A stretch of 64,000 nucleotides of DNA. Origin: Campanula takesimana. Its lineage: Eukaryota > Streptophyta > Magnoliopsida > Asterales > Campanulaceae. Positions 10,779-21,967 of the stretch are shown piece after piece. Every line of letters begins with the position of its first letter. Within the stretch, counting starts at the first letter, position 1. A program made the position numbers and the translations under genes. The notes under the pieces are model-generated. The model ran no database searches. It worked only from the letters and a program-made list of their open reading frames with translations, and had not been told where the DNA came from. Location of the stretch: positions 62,001 to 126,000 of the forward strand of contig JAOWBW010000426.1 in the NCBI GenBank assembly GCA_026119855.1, in the 5' to 3' direction.

Positions 10779-12335
10779 ATGACCGGCAGCAGCAACACCA
10801 TGTCTCTCGAGCAGCTTTCAACCATGGTCCAACTCCTCCAAGAGCAAGTCTCCACCCTTAATAAGGAGGCACAAAGCAAAGAAGACATTTGGCAATCCCA
10901 CCTCGACAGCCAAAGGGAGGCCCACGAGGCCGAGATGGAGCTAATGAAAGAAAAGCTCACTAACCTTGCCAAGGGGAAGAACAAGAACAATGACGATGAA
11001 TCCGAGTGGACCGAGGGTTTGTTCAAAAGTCCTTATGTCAACACCCGCACCAAGAAAATGGGGGAACCAAGTTCCGAGAACAATGAGCCCAAAATGGTGG
11101 ATTCTATCATGGCCTACATCGACCAAAAATTCAATGGGCTCAACATGGGAAAAGGCTCCGACACAAGCCTTTATCAATCATCCATCCTCATGAGTACTAT
11201 GGCCGCTCTTCCCGATAAGTTCAAGATGCCCGACATAAGCAAATTCAAGGGCAACTCTTGTCCCATGGCTCACATTGAGACTTATATTTGGGCAATGGTT
11301 CCGAAGAAGGTCTCTCCCAAGGTGATGGCTCAATGCTTTCCTCTCACTCTCGAGGGGGCGGCAAAAGATTGGTATGCTACTCTCCCGCTCACTGTCCGTC
11401 TCGATTGGGACTCCGCCATGCTTGCCTTCAAGAACCAATACCAAGGCAACACCACCCACCGGCCCACAAGGAAAGAGTTAGAGAACACTACTCAAAGAGA
11501 CAACGAGTCCTTCATTGACTTCACAAGGAGATGGAATGACAAACTCTCTGAAATTGTTGAGAGGCCGAACACAAAAGAGAAAATGGACATCTTTCTCAAG
11601 TGTCTCAAGATTGATCTCCGCACCCACCTAAGTGGGGCTTGCTACTCCGACTTCTCCCAAATGTATGAGGCGGGGGTACGCATGGATGACTTGCTCAAGG
11701 AGATTAAGAAGACCACTCCTACTTACCGCTACAAGGCCGCTTCCAACTCTACAAAAGAGGCCTCGGTCAACGCCGTCACTATCGACAAGGGGAATTACAA
11801 AAAGGTTCCTCCACCCCAAGGGAAGAAGTCCCGAAATGACCGTATCTATACGCCTCTCCAAGGCATGACTCAAACCGAAGTGTTCGAAGTCCTCAAGGCA
11901 AAGGGTCAAGTCACACCCGTGCATGGGTACCAACCCAAGACGGTCCACCCCAATCATGCTCACCACAAATATTGTGGCTACCACCAATATAGTGGCCACA
12001 CCACCGAGGATTGCTTCGTTCTCCGCAATGTCATTCAAGATCTCATAGATAAGAAAGAATTTGTAGTGACTAATGACGAACATGTCAATGTAATAGAGAT
12101 AGGAGAACTCGAGGGGACCACCCATTCAATCCCAATTGTGAATGGGGGCCCCAATGTTATGAATAAACTTGACAATTCTTGTTATGTAGTGACTTACGAT
12201 GAGGTAATGAGGGAAGTACTAGAGAATAGGAAAAATAAGCGAGATGGGAACGTCAACATGCTAACTCGATCCGGTCGAGTCATAGCAAGCAACCCTTCCA
12301 CTTCCGCACCGAGCTCCACTTCTCAAAGGCCGTAA
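10779..12335 (+). CDS. gag: B1 Gag
   Basis: 518 residues from the ATG at 10779, chosen over an upstream in-frame ATG at 10599 because the D1 gag starts at an equivalent place. Order: N-terminal coiled coil (about residues 10-70), retrotransposon Gag core (about 145-320, starting near LPDKFKMPDISKFKGNSC), and one zinc knuckle CGYHQYSGHTTEDC (about 400-413, CX2HX4HX4C). The frame closes with TAA at 12333-12335, but the same frame stays open after it up to the S1 insertion and then into the protease at 25930. The TAA is therefore either a natural gag-pol stop or a later mutation. Gag would build the cytoplasmic particle. Confidence 0.88.
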   Translation: MTGSSNTMSLEQLSTMVQLLQEQVSTLNKEAQSKEDIWQSHLDSQREAHEAEMELMKEKLTNLAKGKNKNNDDESEWTEGLFKSPYVNTRTKKMGEPSSENNEPKMVDSIMAYIDQKFNGLNMGKGSDTSLYQSSILMSTMAALPDKFKMPDISKFKGNSCPMAHIETYIWAMVPKKVSPKVMAQCFPLTLEGAAKDWYATLPLTVRLDWDSAMLAFKNQYQGNTTHRPTRKELENTTQRDNESFIDFTRRWNDKLSEIVERPNTKEKMDIFLKCLKIDLRTHLSGACYSDFSQMYEAGVRMDDLLKEIKKTTPTYRYKAASNSTKEASVNAVTIDKGNYKKVPPPQGKKSRNDRIYTPLQGMTQTEVFEVLKAKGQVTPVHGYQPKTVHPNHAHHKYCGYHQYSGHTTEDCFVLRNVIQDLIDKKEFVVTNDEHVNVIEIGELEGTTHSIPIVNGGPNVMNKLDNSCYVVTYDEVMREVLENRKNKRDGNVNMLTRSGRVIASNPSTSAPSSTSQRP

Positions 12336-12448
12336 GCTCGCGACACTCCCAAAGACCCTCTACTTATCCAACTCAAGAAAACTCAAGCCAACATTTCTAT
12401 TTGGGACCTCATTGCATCCTCAAAGAAACACCGAGATCTTGTCATCCG
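12336..12448 (+). pseudogene. B1 Gag-Pol linker cut by S1
   Basis: Open continuation of the gag frame after the TAA. It ends at the S1 insertion, and the same frame resumes at 25930 directly after the 3' target duplication. Confidence 0.75.
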
Positions 12449-13913
12449 TGTTGGTCCCAAAGGGCAACAAGGGTATGAAAAATAGCTAGAGGGGGGGGGT
12501 GAATAGCTGTTTTAAAATTCTTTTCGTACCCTTGAAAAACTCAATTGCGAATGCGCACTTTATCAAGTAAGCGTTATGAAATGTGCCTAAGTGAGTGAGT
12601 GAAATGCACAGCGGAATTTAGTGATGAAAATAGGCGCAAAGTGATAAAGGGAGCGCAACACACACACTAAGTATTTTGGCTCAAAGTGAGTGAAATAAGG
12701 AACTAAGGCAAATGATAAAACAAACACAACACAATTCAGTTCAATCAATCTACAATGAGTAAACAAGCAAATGGTGAGTGAAAATAATAACTTGAAAGAA
12801 ATAACAAGATAATAACACAAGCTATTTGGAGAGGTTCGATCAATGAAAGATCTACGTCCTCTACCAAGATGGTTAGTCTTGGATTTCTAATGGAGATCTT
12901 ATATAATGAGTGAGTGTTACAAATTACAATGTTTGAGCTTATACACTAACTCAAGATCTATTACTATGAAAGAACAAATCCAAAACAATAACCGGTGTAT
13001 CTCTAAAAGATGAATCTAAATGATTAATCTTAAAGAGGTGCGTGTGTGTTCTTAGTATCAAGGCTCTTTAGATCTTTGAGATGGAGAGCACAGGAAACTA
13101 AAGTGTTAAGGCTTGAAGATCTGGGCTAAGGATGAAGGTATGAAGATGTTCTTGAGAAATCTGGAAAAACGAAGGCAATCTTCAAATCTTCAACAAATGC
13201 TTAGAGAGAGAAATTCTTGAAATTCTTAGCAAAACTCAGCAACTTCAAAATGTTGAAGTTATGGGGTATTTATAGTGAACTTCAAAAAACTAGCCGTTTG
13301 GAAATTCTTGTGGATAAGATGAGCTGTCGTTCGTTGATTGGAGCATGCATATTTTATGGCCATTTTGACACTCAACATAAATGTGACCGTTATGGACACG
13401 TGTCAACAGATTAGGCGCATATGCATCTTTTATCCACCGTTGGATCATTGGCGTAATTTTGAATTCTTTTCAAGTCTTCGAGTCTTCAATAAATCACTGA
13501 GTGTTGAATAAATTCTTTGAGGCGCATTTGAGCCAAGAGGCGCATTGAGCCAATAGGCGCATAGTAAGCGTGCGCTTAAGTCAAGGGGCGCAGATGCGCG
13601 TAACATATCTTATGAAGAAATCTTTAAGCGCGCGCTCTAACTGGCGCATTGCGCGAATGTAGAAGGCGCGTGGCGCATGGCGCGTGGAGGCGCATAAGCG
13701 CGGCTCAAACTCACTGAGTGATTTTTCTTGAAACTTGATCTTCTTGCCCTATTTCTAAGCCTATTCTATAACAATGGACAACCTAAAAAATGAAGTATAA
13801 ATACTTTTTACATGTGGGTCTAAAGTCCATGAAATAAAACTTAGGTGATGGATCAATCAAATCTAATAAATCCTAATACATTAAAACTGAGATATATGTG
13901 GGCATACCCAACA
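12449..13913 (-). repeat. S1 3' LTR
   Basis: 1465 bp, almost identical to 24465-25929; the differences I see are near 12590 and 12866. The minus-strand TATA box is TATAAATA at 13274-13267. The U3 part (about 13415-13715) carries a dense set of GGCGCA/TGCGCC motifs. Confidence 0.95.
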
Positions 13914-13927
13914 ATCTCCCCCTATTT
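13914..13927 (-). other. S1 polypurine tract
   Basis: On the minus strand AAATAGGGGGAGAT directly precedes the 3' LTR, as expected for the plus-strand primer. Confidence 0.88.
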
Positions 13928-14440
13928 GATTGATGCCATTACCTACTATATCAAGGACAAACATTATACTTGATAAAAACATGTCCAAATGAATGAAATT
14001 GGTAATTCATGTCTCAAGTTAATGTACACACTGGTCCAAAATATAGATTCCTAATCTATTCCAATAAGAATAAAGAGTTACATATGGAAAGATAAAAACA
14101 ACAGTTTAACACATTCAAGATGATATATGAATTTTAGTTTTGAAAATGTGTTTAAACCAAGTTTAAACTTAATGCATGAAAGTATGAAACAATTCAATAT
14201 GATGCATATGGATTTAAACAATATTCATTGTTCTACAAACAAGGAGTTTGAGTGAACAAGGTTTGATAATAAGTGATGCATTGTTCTCATTAAAACTTGG
14301 GGTGTAAGAGTTACAAGTTACAAGTTTTGAATAGAACAAAAACAAAAGGTGCTAAAACAAGTAAGCACAAAATCACTATCACAAAAGAGATTGTTCTATT
14401 ACAAAAGGTTCTAAAAATTTACAAACAAAAATAATAGAAG
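13928..14440 (-). other. S1 3' untranslated region
   Basis: A/T-rich sequence between the end of the third gene and the polypurine tract. No domain or repeat is seen. Confidence 0.6.
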
Positions 14441-17400
14441 CTAAGGGTTGGGAGGCGCATCATCTTCCTTCAATCCTTCAACGATCTCTGAAACAGAACG
14501 CTGAATTTGCTTTGCGAGCTGATGACTACGGTTCGCTAACCCTTGAGTGTCCGTGACACTGGAGTGAGTAGCAGTAATACCGTCTCTAATATAACTCAAG
14601 TGATTCACATTGATGTTTTGGTATTCATCAATGGAACGCTGAGTGATTTGCTGCTGCTGTGAAATGTTTTCTTCCAAGATTTGAATGTGAGCTTCAATGG
14701 CATTCTGAGCCGTGATAATATCTGAAGAAATATGTTCGGCGCGTCTGTCAGAGCTTGAGTGAGCGGCAGTGAAATGAGTGACGACCAACTCTTTCAGGAC
14801 ATCCAACTTAGATACGAGCACATTCATGTTGGATTGAGACGCAGCAGACTGAGGTATGAAAGTAGGCGCAGAAGCGGTGGTTTGCGCCTGGTCAGTGTGA
14901 GCTTGAACCTGAGTCTGCGCCGGAAGAGGAGAAGGAGCAGAGAGTTTGTCCTTGAGAGAGTTCATCTCCCCCTTAATGGCAGCGATCTCTTCGGATTGAT
15001 CAGTGAGTAAGGAAGTAAGAAGCTCAAATTGAGACTTTATATGAGCCTGTCCCTGCTCTAAGTTTTCTTGCCCCTGCTGTAAAGAATGAAGAATGGAAAG
15101 TACCTCGCTCAAATCAGGAGCAGATGGAGGAGGCGCAGGGGCAGAGAATGGCGCATCATCTTGAAGGGGCGCAACATCAGGAAGGGGCGCAGAAGGAGAT
15201 GGAGGCGCACGAGGAGGTGAATGAGTAGGAGACTCAAATTCATCTTCAGTTTCAACATCAACAGTTTCAACAACAACTGTTTCAACATCAATAGTTTCTG
15301 TTGTGATCGGAGCTGGTCCAGGTGGAGGCGCAACTGGAGAAGGAGTGCGCTGAGGGATGGTCTCTTCCTCCCCCTGAACTGGTTCCTCTATGTCTGAAAT
15401 GTCATCTCCGAAGAAATCAGAGAGGAGTTGTACCCTTGACACTTTGGTCGGTTGAAATTTGAATGAGGGCGCACGGGGAGAGGGGGCGCGTTGAGAAGGA
15501 GCGCGCTGGGTAGGCGCGGAAACAGAAGGCCCTTTCTCAATATCTGCGCTCGATCCGGCGCCTTTCATGCGCTCTAACTTTTCTGACTCAGCAGCTTGTT
15601 TGGCTAGAAAATCTTCATCTCTTTTTCTTTGAGCCTCAAGCCTGCTGGCTTCCTGCGCTAGCCTCAGATCTCGCTCTTCATCAGTTTCAAATCTAGTACG
15701 TTTGATAGGCGCAGGAGGGTCATCAACTACCCGTTTGCCTTTGCTTTTATCTGCGCCTGGTACGGGATCTGCGCTTTGTCTAGCGCTTGCCTTCACTGCA
15801 CTCTTTAATAAAGGTGCGCTTTTAAGGACAGGCGCATTATCTGACTCAGTGTCTTCATCAACTAAGCCTTCAACAGTCTTGATTTGAATTCCTTTTGCGC
15901 GCTTTGTGGGCTTCTTCCTGCGCTTCTTGAGGTCCAAACTCGCTTTACCAAACATTGGAACATCATTTATCTTGTACTCCGGATTCTCATTCAAAAACTT
16001 AACTAACTCAGGGTAAGTTAGAAAAAGTTTTGTGAGAAGAAGGCAGTGTGAGCGGAATCGGGTCTTTCCATCACTTTTGTTCTTCACAAATTTATCAATT
16101 TGCTCACGCAGAGTCTTGAACAGAATATGAGGCCAGTGAAGCTTCTCCTTGGCCATGATAGCAGCTGTGTATTCCCATTGTTCAACCGTGAATCGGTTTA
16201 CGTTCCCAGTTTTGAACACTATTGAAGTTCCCACCAAGTGAGCGATGTGAGTCAAGAGTTCTCCACCATCTCGAATTTCGGTGTTTTTTATATTGTTTTG
16301 AAGCGTGGGAATATTTAGAAGTGAGGCAGCCATCTTGTTCTGATCATCAATTGAGTAAGTCATCGGGCGCCCAATAATGCGATCTTCACCGGTAGATGGA
16401 AAACCGAGCAAGTGTCGAATCACAGATGATGAAATATGGACGTCAACATTTTGAACGCGCGCCTCAATCCGGTAGTGAGTGCGCCCATTTACGTCAATTT
16501 CCACTAGAACAGCAGTGGAGAAGAACTCATCCACGAGGAGCGCAGAGAAGAAATCTTGGTCCATGGTGAATAAAGGGAGCAGACCAGCGACGCGCAGAGT
16601 CTCTATTATTTCTCTTCCCATCACTTCACCAGATAACTCCAATAGATCAAGAGTTTCTTCAAGTTTGAAATTTGCAAGGTCCTGAAAAAAATGATTGATG
16701 TTAGAAGTGATATAGGCGCATAGAAACATAAAATGATCAAAGTAACATAGGCGCATGAAATATATAGGCGCATAATTGAAACAGGCGCACAAAATTATAG
16801 AGAATCAAGGCGCATGATTGAATTAGGCGCATAAAATATTGAAGGCGCATAGAGTTACAAGGCGCATAATATGGTTCTATGTGAATACTAAGGAAAAATT
16901 AAAAACAACGAAATTTGACTAAGTACGAAGTTAGGCGCATAAGGTTTTTAGGCGCAGAATGATTTAAGCGCATATACAAGTAGAGGCGCATAAATCATTC
17001 AGGCGCATAAAAAATAGGCGCATAAAGAAGTACATAGGCGCATGACGTGAAAATTTTTACTTAGAAAGAAAAACAAACAACAAGCATTCAAATGAAAGAA
17101 ATGAAAATCAAAAAGTTCAAATTTTCGAAAACAAGTTAGAAAATTTTTAGAGACCAAAACATGCATAAATGACGAAGAACACGAAGAACGACCCTTGAAT
17201 GCTCGAAGAACACCAAGAACACGAAAATCATGAAACTTCACCAAACTAGACAAATAATATATCAAAATGACCGCATGACGACAAGGAATCTAAATATGCA
17301 AACAAAAATAAGAACAAATCAATAATGAAAGCACAATGATCAAAAGAATGCCCGAAAATTTTGAAAAATTTTGAAAACAAAAACTCAGATTTGTAACAAA

Positions 17401-17647
17401 CAGAGCATTGATCGTTAAAATGTTGGTTTTAAAAGATTCGAAATCGAGAATAGAACACAACCCAACAAACGATATAGAAAACGGATCATCGAATCAAGAG
17501 AAATCAAAGAAAATGAATCCGGGTTTTAAAAAAAAACGAAAAACATCACTGAAAATGACGAAAAAAAACAGAAATATAAGGAGATTAAAGGTTGAGAATT
17601 CATACCATATCGTCTTGTGTAGATGTTGATGCTTTCTTAGGACCCAT
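14441..17647 (-). CDS. S1 third gene (plant transposon-protein type, formerly env-like), two exons
   Basis: My model has exon 1 at 17647-17606 (14 codons, MGPKKASTSTQDDM), an intron at 17605-16682 (GTATGA donor; T-run plus CAG acceptor) and exon 2 at 16681-14441 (746 codons). The frame is kept, giving 760 residues with no stop. Exon 2 begins with a globular domain of about 250 residues (motifs LLPLF, RHLLGFPSTGED, RFRSHCLLLTKLFL) resembling proteins annotated as putative plant transposon protein. A basic patch (KKRRKKPTKRAK), a Pro/Ala-rich linker and long C-terminal helices follow. No signal peptide or membrane segment remains in the spliced product, so an envelope role is unlikely. Function unknown. 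Confidence 0.72.
16682..17605 (-). other. Intron of the S1 third gene, packed with TGCGCC motifs
   Basis: This 924-bp intron has consensus ends. Between 16712 and 17041 I count 15 copies of the motif (A)GGCGCA(T) on the plus strand, spaced irregularly at 13-70 bases. An unspliced reading from 16792 would add hydrophobic residues that look like a signal or membrane segment. Confidence 0.7.
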
Positions 17648-17781
17648 AAACTTATATATATGAATGTAAAATGAAGAAGAAAAATGAAGATGAAGAGAGA
17701 GAGACGAGTCTGGGAGAGAGGGAGTGAGACGGGGAGAGAGAGAGAAATAGAGTAGGTAGGAGGGAGTAAGGTGTTGATGTG

Positions 17782-17789
17782 TTTTTATA
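17782..17789 (-). promoter_or_regulatory. TATA box of the S1 third gene
   Basis: On the minus strand TATAAAAA lies about 135 bases before the exon 1 ATG, followed by a CT-rich stretch (17690-17760) typical of plant leaders. It suggests the gene has its own promoter inside the retrotransposon. Confidence 0.6.
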
Positions 17790-18603
17790 GGTTAGGATTA
17801 AAAACTTGCACTGATATGAAAAAAAAAACAGTCAAAAATTTAAAAAGATGGGAAGTTGAAAGGATTGCATTTATGAGGGATTTTGAAAATGGCGGCTCAT
17901 CATGACAAAAAGGACATTCATTAATGAGGGATTTTTGGGATTTGAAGGGCATTAATGGCTGAATGACCTAAAGTGTCATGATGTGACATTTAGGTTTTTG
18001 AAAAACTGCTCCACTTTCCCTTTAAGTGTATGAGCAATTTTGACTAATTTTTGCACAAACACCAAAAACATCTATTTTGGTGTAAGTTTGGGGTGCAAGA
18101 AATATATCCCAGAAAATAAAATTTTTCGAAAAGCGTAAAACGAGGGAAAATTTTTAATTGCACAAGTACCCTTGAACAATTAAAGGAATGTCAAAAGACA
18201 TAGATTCCTATAATAAATGAACAGAATGAACATACCTGGTACTTGTGTATTTATTACGTTCAATCATTGAAATTGAATTTTGAGAAATGATTGAGCCGCA
18301 ATAGTTAATGCGCGCATGAAGAGGCGCATTACTTCAGCAAGGCGCATACTCATCTAGGCGCATTATTCATCAAGGCGCATTACACATCAAGGCGCGCAAA
18401 GATGGTTGAGCGCGCGCATGAATTGATAGGCGCGCAGATATTGTGCGCGCAGAAAACGAGAGATGGGCGCGCAGTTAGTAAGGCGCATAGATGGCGCATA
18501 ATTTCCTTGAAACTTTTGAAAAATTGATTTAATCATTTGTACCTAATATACTCATAACTCAACACAACATAAAATCATTAGTATTGACAAAACTATATTG
18601 AAT
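17790..18603 (-). other. S1 spacer between pol and third gene
   Basis: Non-coding. The part at about 18295-18505 again carries a dense set of GGCGCA and GCGCGC motifs, placed upstream of the TATA box at 17789. Confidence 0.6.
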
Positions 18604-21600
18604 TTAGTTGAGTTCAAGCATACCCATTTCACCTCTCAAAAACATGAACCGTTTCGCGTCAAGTGCTTTAGTTAGAATGTCGGCGATTTGATAGTCGGTT
18701 CCCACGTGTTCCAAATGAATATTGCCTTTTTCCACGTGGTCTTTGAGGAAGTGATATTTGATGTCGATGTGCTTGGTCTTTGAGTGCATGACAGGATTTT
18801 CAGAAACCGCAATTGTTGATGTATTGTCGCAGTAGATGGGACAATTTTCTTCGATGATATCATAGTCCACCAATTGCTGCTTCATCCAGAGTATTTGACA
18901 ACAACAACTTCCCGCAGCGATATATTCGGCTTCGGTTGTTGAGACAGATACTGAAGCTTGTTTCTTACTCGCCCATGACACAAGTCTATATCCGAGGAAA
19001 TGACAAGTGCCACTTGTGCTTTTCCTATCAATTGTGCACGCTGCATAATCCGCATCTGAGTAACCTACAAGTTTAAAGTTCGAATCTTTGGTGTACCAAA
19101 GTCCAAGGTTAACAGTGCCAGAGAGATATCTTATAATACGTTTCACAGCAATTAAGTGTGCTTCTCTAGGGTCGGATTGATAACGAGCACAAACACAAAC
19201 ACTAAACATAATATCGGGCCTGCTAGCAGTAAGATAAAGGAGTGAGCCAATCATACCTCGATAGAGCGTTTGATCAACACGTTTACCTTTTAGATCTTTG
19301 TCGAGTTTGTTGCCGGTGGCCATTGGAGTATCGTATGATTTAGCGTTCTCAAGTCCAAACTTCTTGATTAAGTCCTTTGTGTATTTGGATTGGTTGATAA
19401 AAATGCCTTCACTCATTTGCTTGATTTGAAGCCCGAGGAAGAATGTGAGTTCTCCCATCATGCTCATTTCAAACTTGCTCTTCATTAGTTTCTCAAAACG
19501 CTTGCACAACAATTCATTAGTAGAACCAAATATAATATCATCAACATAAATTTGAACAAGTAATTTATGACCATTATGTTTGGCAATGAAAAGAGTTGTA
19601 TCGATTTTACCGCGAGTGAAGCCTTTTTCGATGAGAAACTTGGATAGTATATCATACCATGCTCTTGGTGCTTGTTTGAGTCCATACAAAGCTTTCTGGA
19701 GTTTGTACACATGATTTGGAAATTGTGAATCTTCAAACCCAGGTGGTTGAGCAACATAGACTTGTTCTTGGAGTTCACCATTTAGAAACGCGCTCTTCAC
19801 ATCCATTTGATATAACTTGAAGTTCTTGTGAGCGGCGTAAGCTAGAAATAATCTGATAGCTTCAAGTCTTGCTACGGGCGCAAAAGTTTCATCGTAATCA
19901 ATTCCTTCTTCTTGCCTATAGCCTTGTGCAACCAATCTTGCTTTGTTTCTCGTGATGGTTCCATTCTCGTCCATCTTGTTCCTGAACACCCATTTCGTAC
20001 CAATCACTCCATGATCATTTGGTCTTGGAACTAGGGTCCAAACCTTACATCGTTCAAATTGATTGAGTTCTTCTTGCATTGCAACAACCCAATTAGGATC
20101 TTGGAGCGCTTCATCAGCCTTCTTCGGTTCAATTTGAGAGATAAAAGCAGTGTAAGCATCAAAGTTTGTAGCTCTCCTTGTACGAACACCAACTTGTAGA
20201 TCACCGATGATATTAGCAATTGGGTGACCTCTAACTTCACGAATTTCAGGAGGTAAGTTAGGTTGAGTTGTAGTAATTTGAAGGTCTTCAATTGGTACCT
20301 CTTCACCAGATTCAAAGTCATTGAAATTTGGGGGTTGAACTGGCTCAGAATTGAAATTTGGGTTTACACCAGATGCAGCAGTAGAAATAGGCGCGTAAGA
20401 GGAATCATGAGGCGCATCATTTGAGTGAGGCGCAATAGAGGATTCACCAGGCGCATTATACATTGAATTAGGTGCATTTGATGTAGATGGATTTCCTTGT
20501 GTTGATAGATTCTGATCTTGAGTGGGAGCAACATAAATAGGAGCACCTGTATCATTTAACTCAATAGAATCATCAGCAACATTTGGAGCCAAATGTGGCT
20601 CAAGGAGAGAATGTTCATCAAATGTAACATGTACAGATTCAACTATCACTAATGTAGTTCTATTGAAAACACGAAAAGCTTTAGAGTGTTTGGCATACCC
20701 AACAAAAATACCTTCGTCGGCTTTGGCATCGAATTTACCTCTATGTTCGTTTCCGTTGTAGAGGATATAACATTTGCAACCAAAGATCTTGAAGAATGCA
20801 ATGTTGGGAGTTCTACCACGCCAAAGTTCATACGGAGTCTTGTTGTGAAGTTTGTTGATGAGGGAACGATTTTGAGTAAAACATGCAGTGTTGATAGCTT
20901 CTTCCCAAAAGTACTTAGGCAATTTAGCTTCAGCTATCATCGTCTTTCCCGCTTCAACCAACGTTCTATTCTTTCGTTCAACAACGCCATTTTGTTGAGG
21001 GACTCCGGCGGTTGAAAAGTTGTGATCTATCCCATGATCTTCACAATATCGAGCAACACCGTTGTTTTTGAATTCTGTTCCATTGTCGGATCGAACACTA
21101 ACGATGTCATCTTCTTTTTGGGTTTGGAGCAGTCGAAATAAGGTAGTGAGAATATCATAACAATCATCTTTTGTAATCATCATCTCTACCCATGTATATC
21201 TTGAATAATCATCCACCACAACTAGAGTATACTTGTTTCTTCGAATGCTTGCGGTGGAAACTGGTCCAAATAGATCAATGTGAAGCAGTTGCAAACATCT
21301 TGTAGTTGAAGGATTTGACTTGCTTGAAAATGACTGCTTCGGTTGTTTGCCAAGTTGACATGCGGCGCACTTTTTGTTATGATGATCAGCAACTTTGGGA
21401 AGTCCTTTGACAAGATTATTCCTGCTGAGTTTAGATAGATACTTGAAGTTCAAGTGACTTAAGCGCTTGTGCCACAGCCAACTATTTTCGTTCACACTTT
21501 TTGCTACAAAACAAAGATTAGTACTAGAGTTCATACTATGGAAATCAATAATATAAATATTTGTCTTACGATATCCCGTGAGTAAGATAGCTCCAGTTTT

Positions 21601-21930
21601 GCCATTCTTGATAAGACATTGCGTTGAAGTGAAATGGCATTCTAATCCTTTGTCGCAGAATTGAGATATGGATAATAAGTTGTGCTTGAGCCCTTCGACG
21701 AGTGAGACTCTTTCAATGCACACTTTGTCTTTCTTGAGCTTTCCATATGCTACAACTTGACCTTTGTTATTATCGCCAAATGTTACGGAGGGACCTCTTT
21801 CTTCATGGACATCTTCTAATAAGGATTCATCTCCAGTCATGTGTCTTGAACACCCACTATCGAGAATCCATTCATAATTTCTAGCTTTTGAAGATCCAGC
21901 CATGAAACAAAGAACCTGAAATATAGACAT
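18604..21930 (-). CDS. pol: S1 Pol: protease, integrase, RT, RNase H
   Basis: 1108 uninterrupted residues. Protease active site LDSGCSRHMTG is at about residues 23-33. The pre-integrase zinc finger has H...H and CAACQ near 150-195. The integrase core has its three acidic residues visible in LLHIDLFGP, VRSDNGTEF and GVVERKNRT. RT (about 620-860) has the polymerase motif IYVDDIIFGS, and RNase H follows with SDADYA, STTEAEYIA and CDNTS. The order integrase before RT defines Ty1-copia. The start is nominal: stops lie just upstream and the protein is normally made as part of Gag-Pol. Everything catalytic looks intact, so this copy could still supply enzymes. Confidence 0.93.
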   Translation of the reverse strand: MSIFQVLCFMAGSSKARNYEWILDSGCSRHMTGDESLLEDVHEERGPSVTFGDNNKGQVVAYGKLKKDKVCIERVSLVEGLKHNLLSISQFCDKGLECHFTSTQCLIKNGKTGAILLTGYRKTNIYIIDFHSMNSSTNLCFVAKSVNENSWLWHKRLSHLNFKYLSKLSRNNLVKGLPKVADHHNKKCAACQLGKQPKQSFSSKSNPSTTRCLQLLHIDLFGPVSTASIRRNKYTLVVVDDYSRYTWVEMMITKDDCYDILTTLFRLLQTQKEDDIVSVRSDNGTEFKNNGVARYCEDHGIDHNFSTAGVPQQNGVVERKNRTLVEAGKTMIAEAKLPKYFWEEAINTACFTQNRSLINKLHNKTPYELWRGRTPNIAFFKIFGCKCYILYNGNEHRGKFDAKADEGIFVGYAKHSKAFRVFNRTTLVIVESVHVTFDEHSLLEPHLAPNVADDSIELNDTGAPIYVAPTQDQNLSTQGNPSTSNAPNSMYNAPGESSIAPHSNDAPHDSSYAPISTAASGVNPNFNSEPVQPPNFNDFESGEEVPIEDLQITTTQPNLPPEIREVRGHPIANIIGDLQVGVRTRRATNFDAYTAFISQIEPKKADEALQDPNWVVAMQEELNQFERCKVWTLVPRPNDHGVIGTKWVFRNKMDENGTITRNKARLVAQGYRQEEGIDYDETFAPVARLEAIRLFLAYAAHKNFKLYQMDVKSAFLNGELQEQVYVAQPPGFEDSQFPNHVYKLQKALYGLKQAPRAWYDILSKFLIEKGFTRGKIDTTLFIAKHNGHKLLVQIYVDDIIFGSTNELLCKRFEKLMKSKFEMSMMGELTFFLGLQIKQMSEGIFINQSKYTKDLIKKFGLENAKSYDTPMATGNKLDKDLKGKRVDQTLYRGMIGSLLYLTASRPDIMFSVCVCARYQSDPREAHLIAVKRIIRYLSGTVNLGLWYTKDSNFKLVGYSDADYAACTIDRKSTSGTCHFLGYRLVSWASKKQASVSVSTTEAEYIAAGSCCCQILWMKQQLVDYDIIEENCPIYCDNTSTIAVSENPVMHSKTKHIDIKYHFLKDHVEKGNIHLEHVGTDYQIADILTKALDAKRFMFLRGEMGMLELN

Positions 21931-21967
21931 TTAAGCAGGTCCCCTTTATTCCTTTTGGGTCCTAGGG

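Noticed and set aside
16685..16792. N-terminal hydrophobic segment of the long S1 third ORF as a signal or membrane anchor
   Set aside because: It lies in the proposed intron; consensus splice sites remove it and link an in-frame 14-codon exon.
17408..17629. Lys-rich plus-strand ORF in S1
   Set aside because: It lies antisense to the third-gene intron in an A-rich stretch, with no domain and no promoter on that strand.
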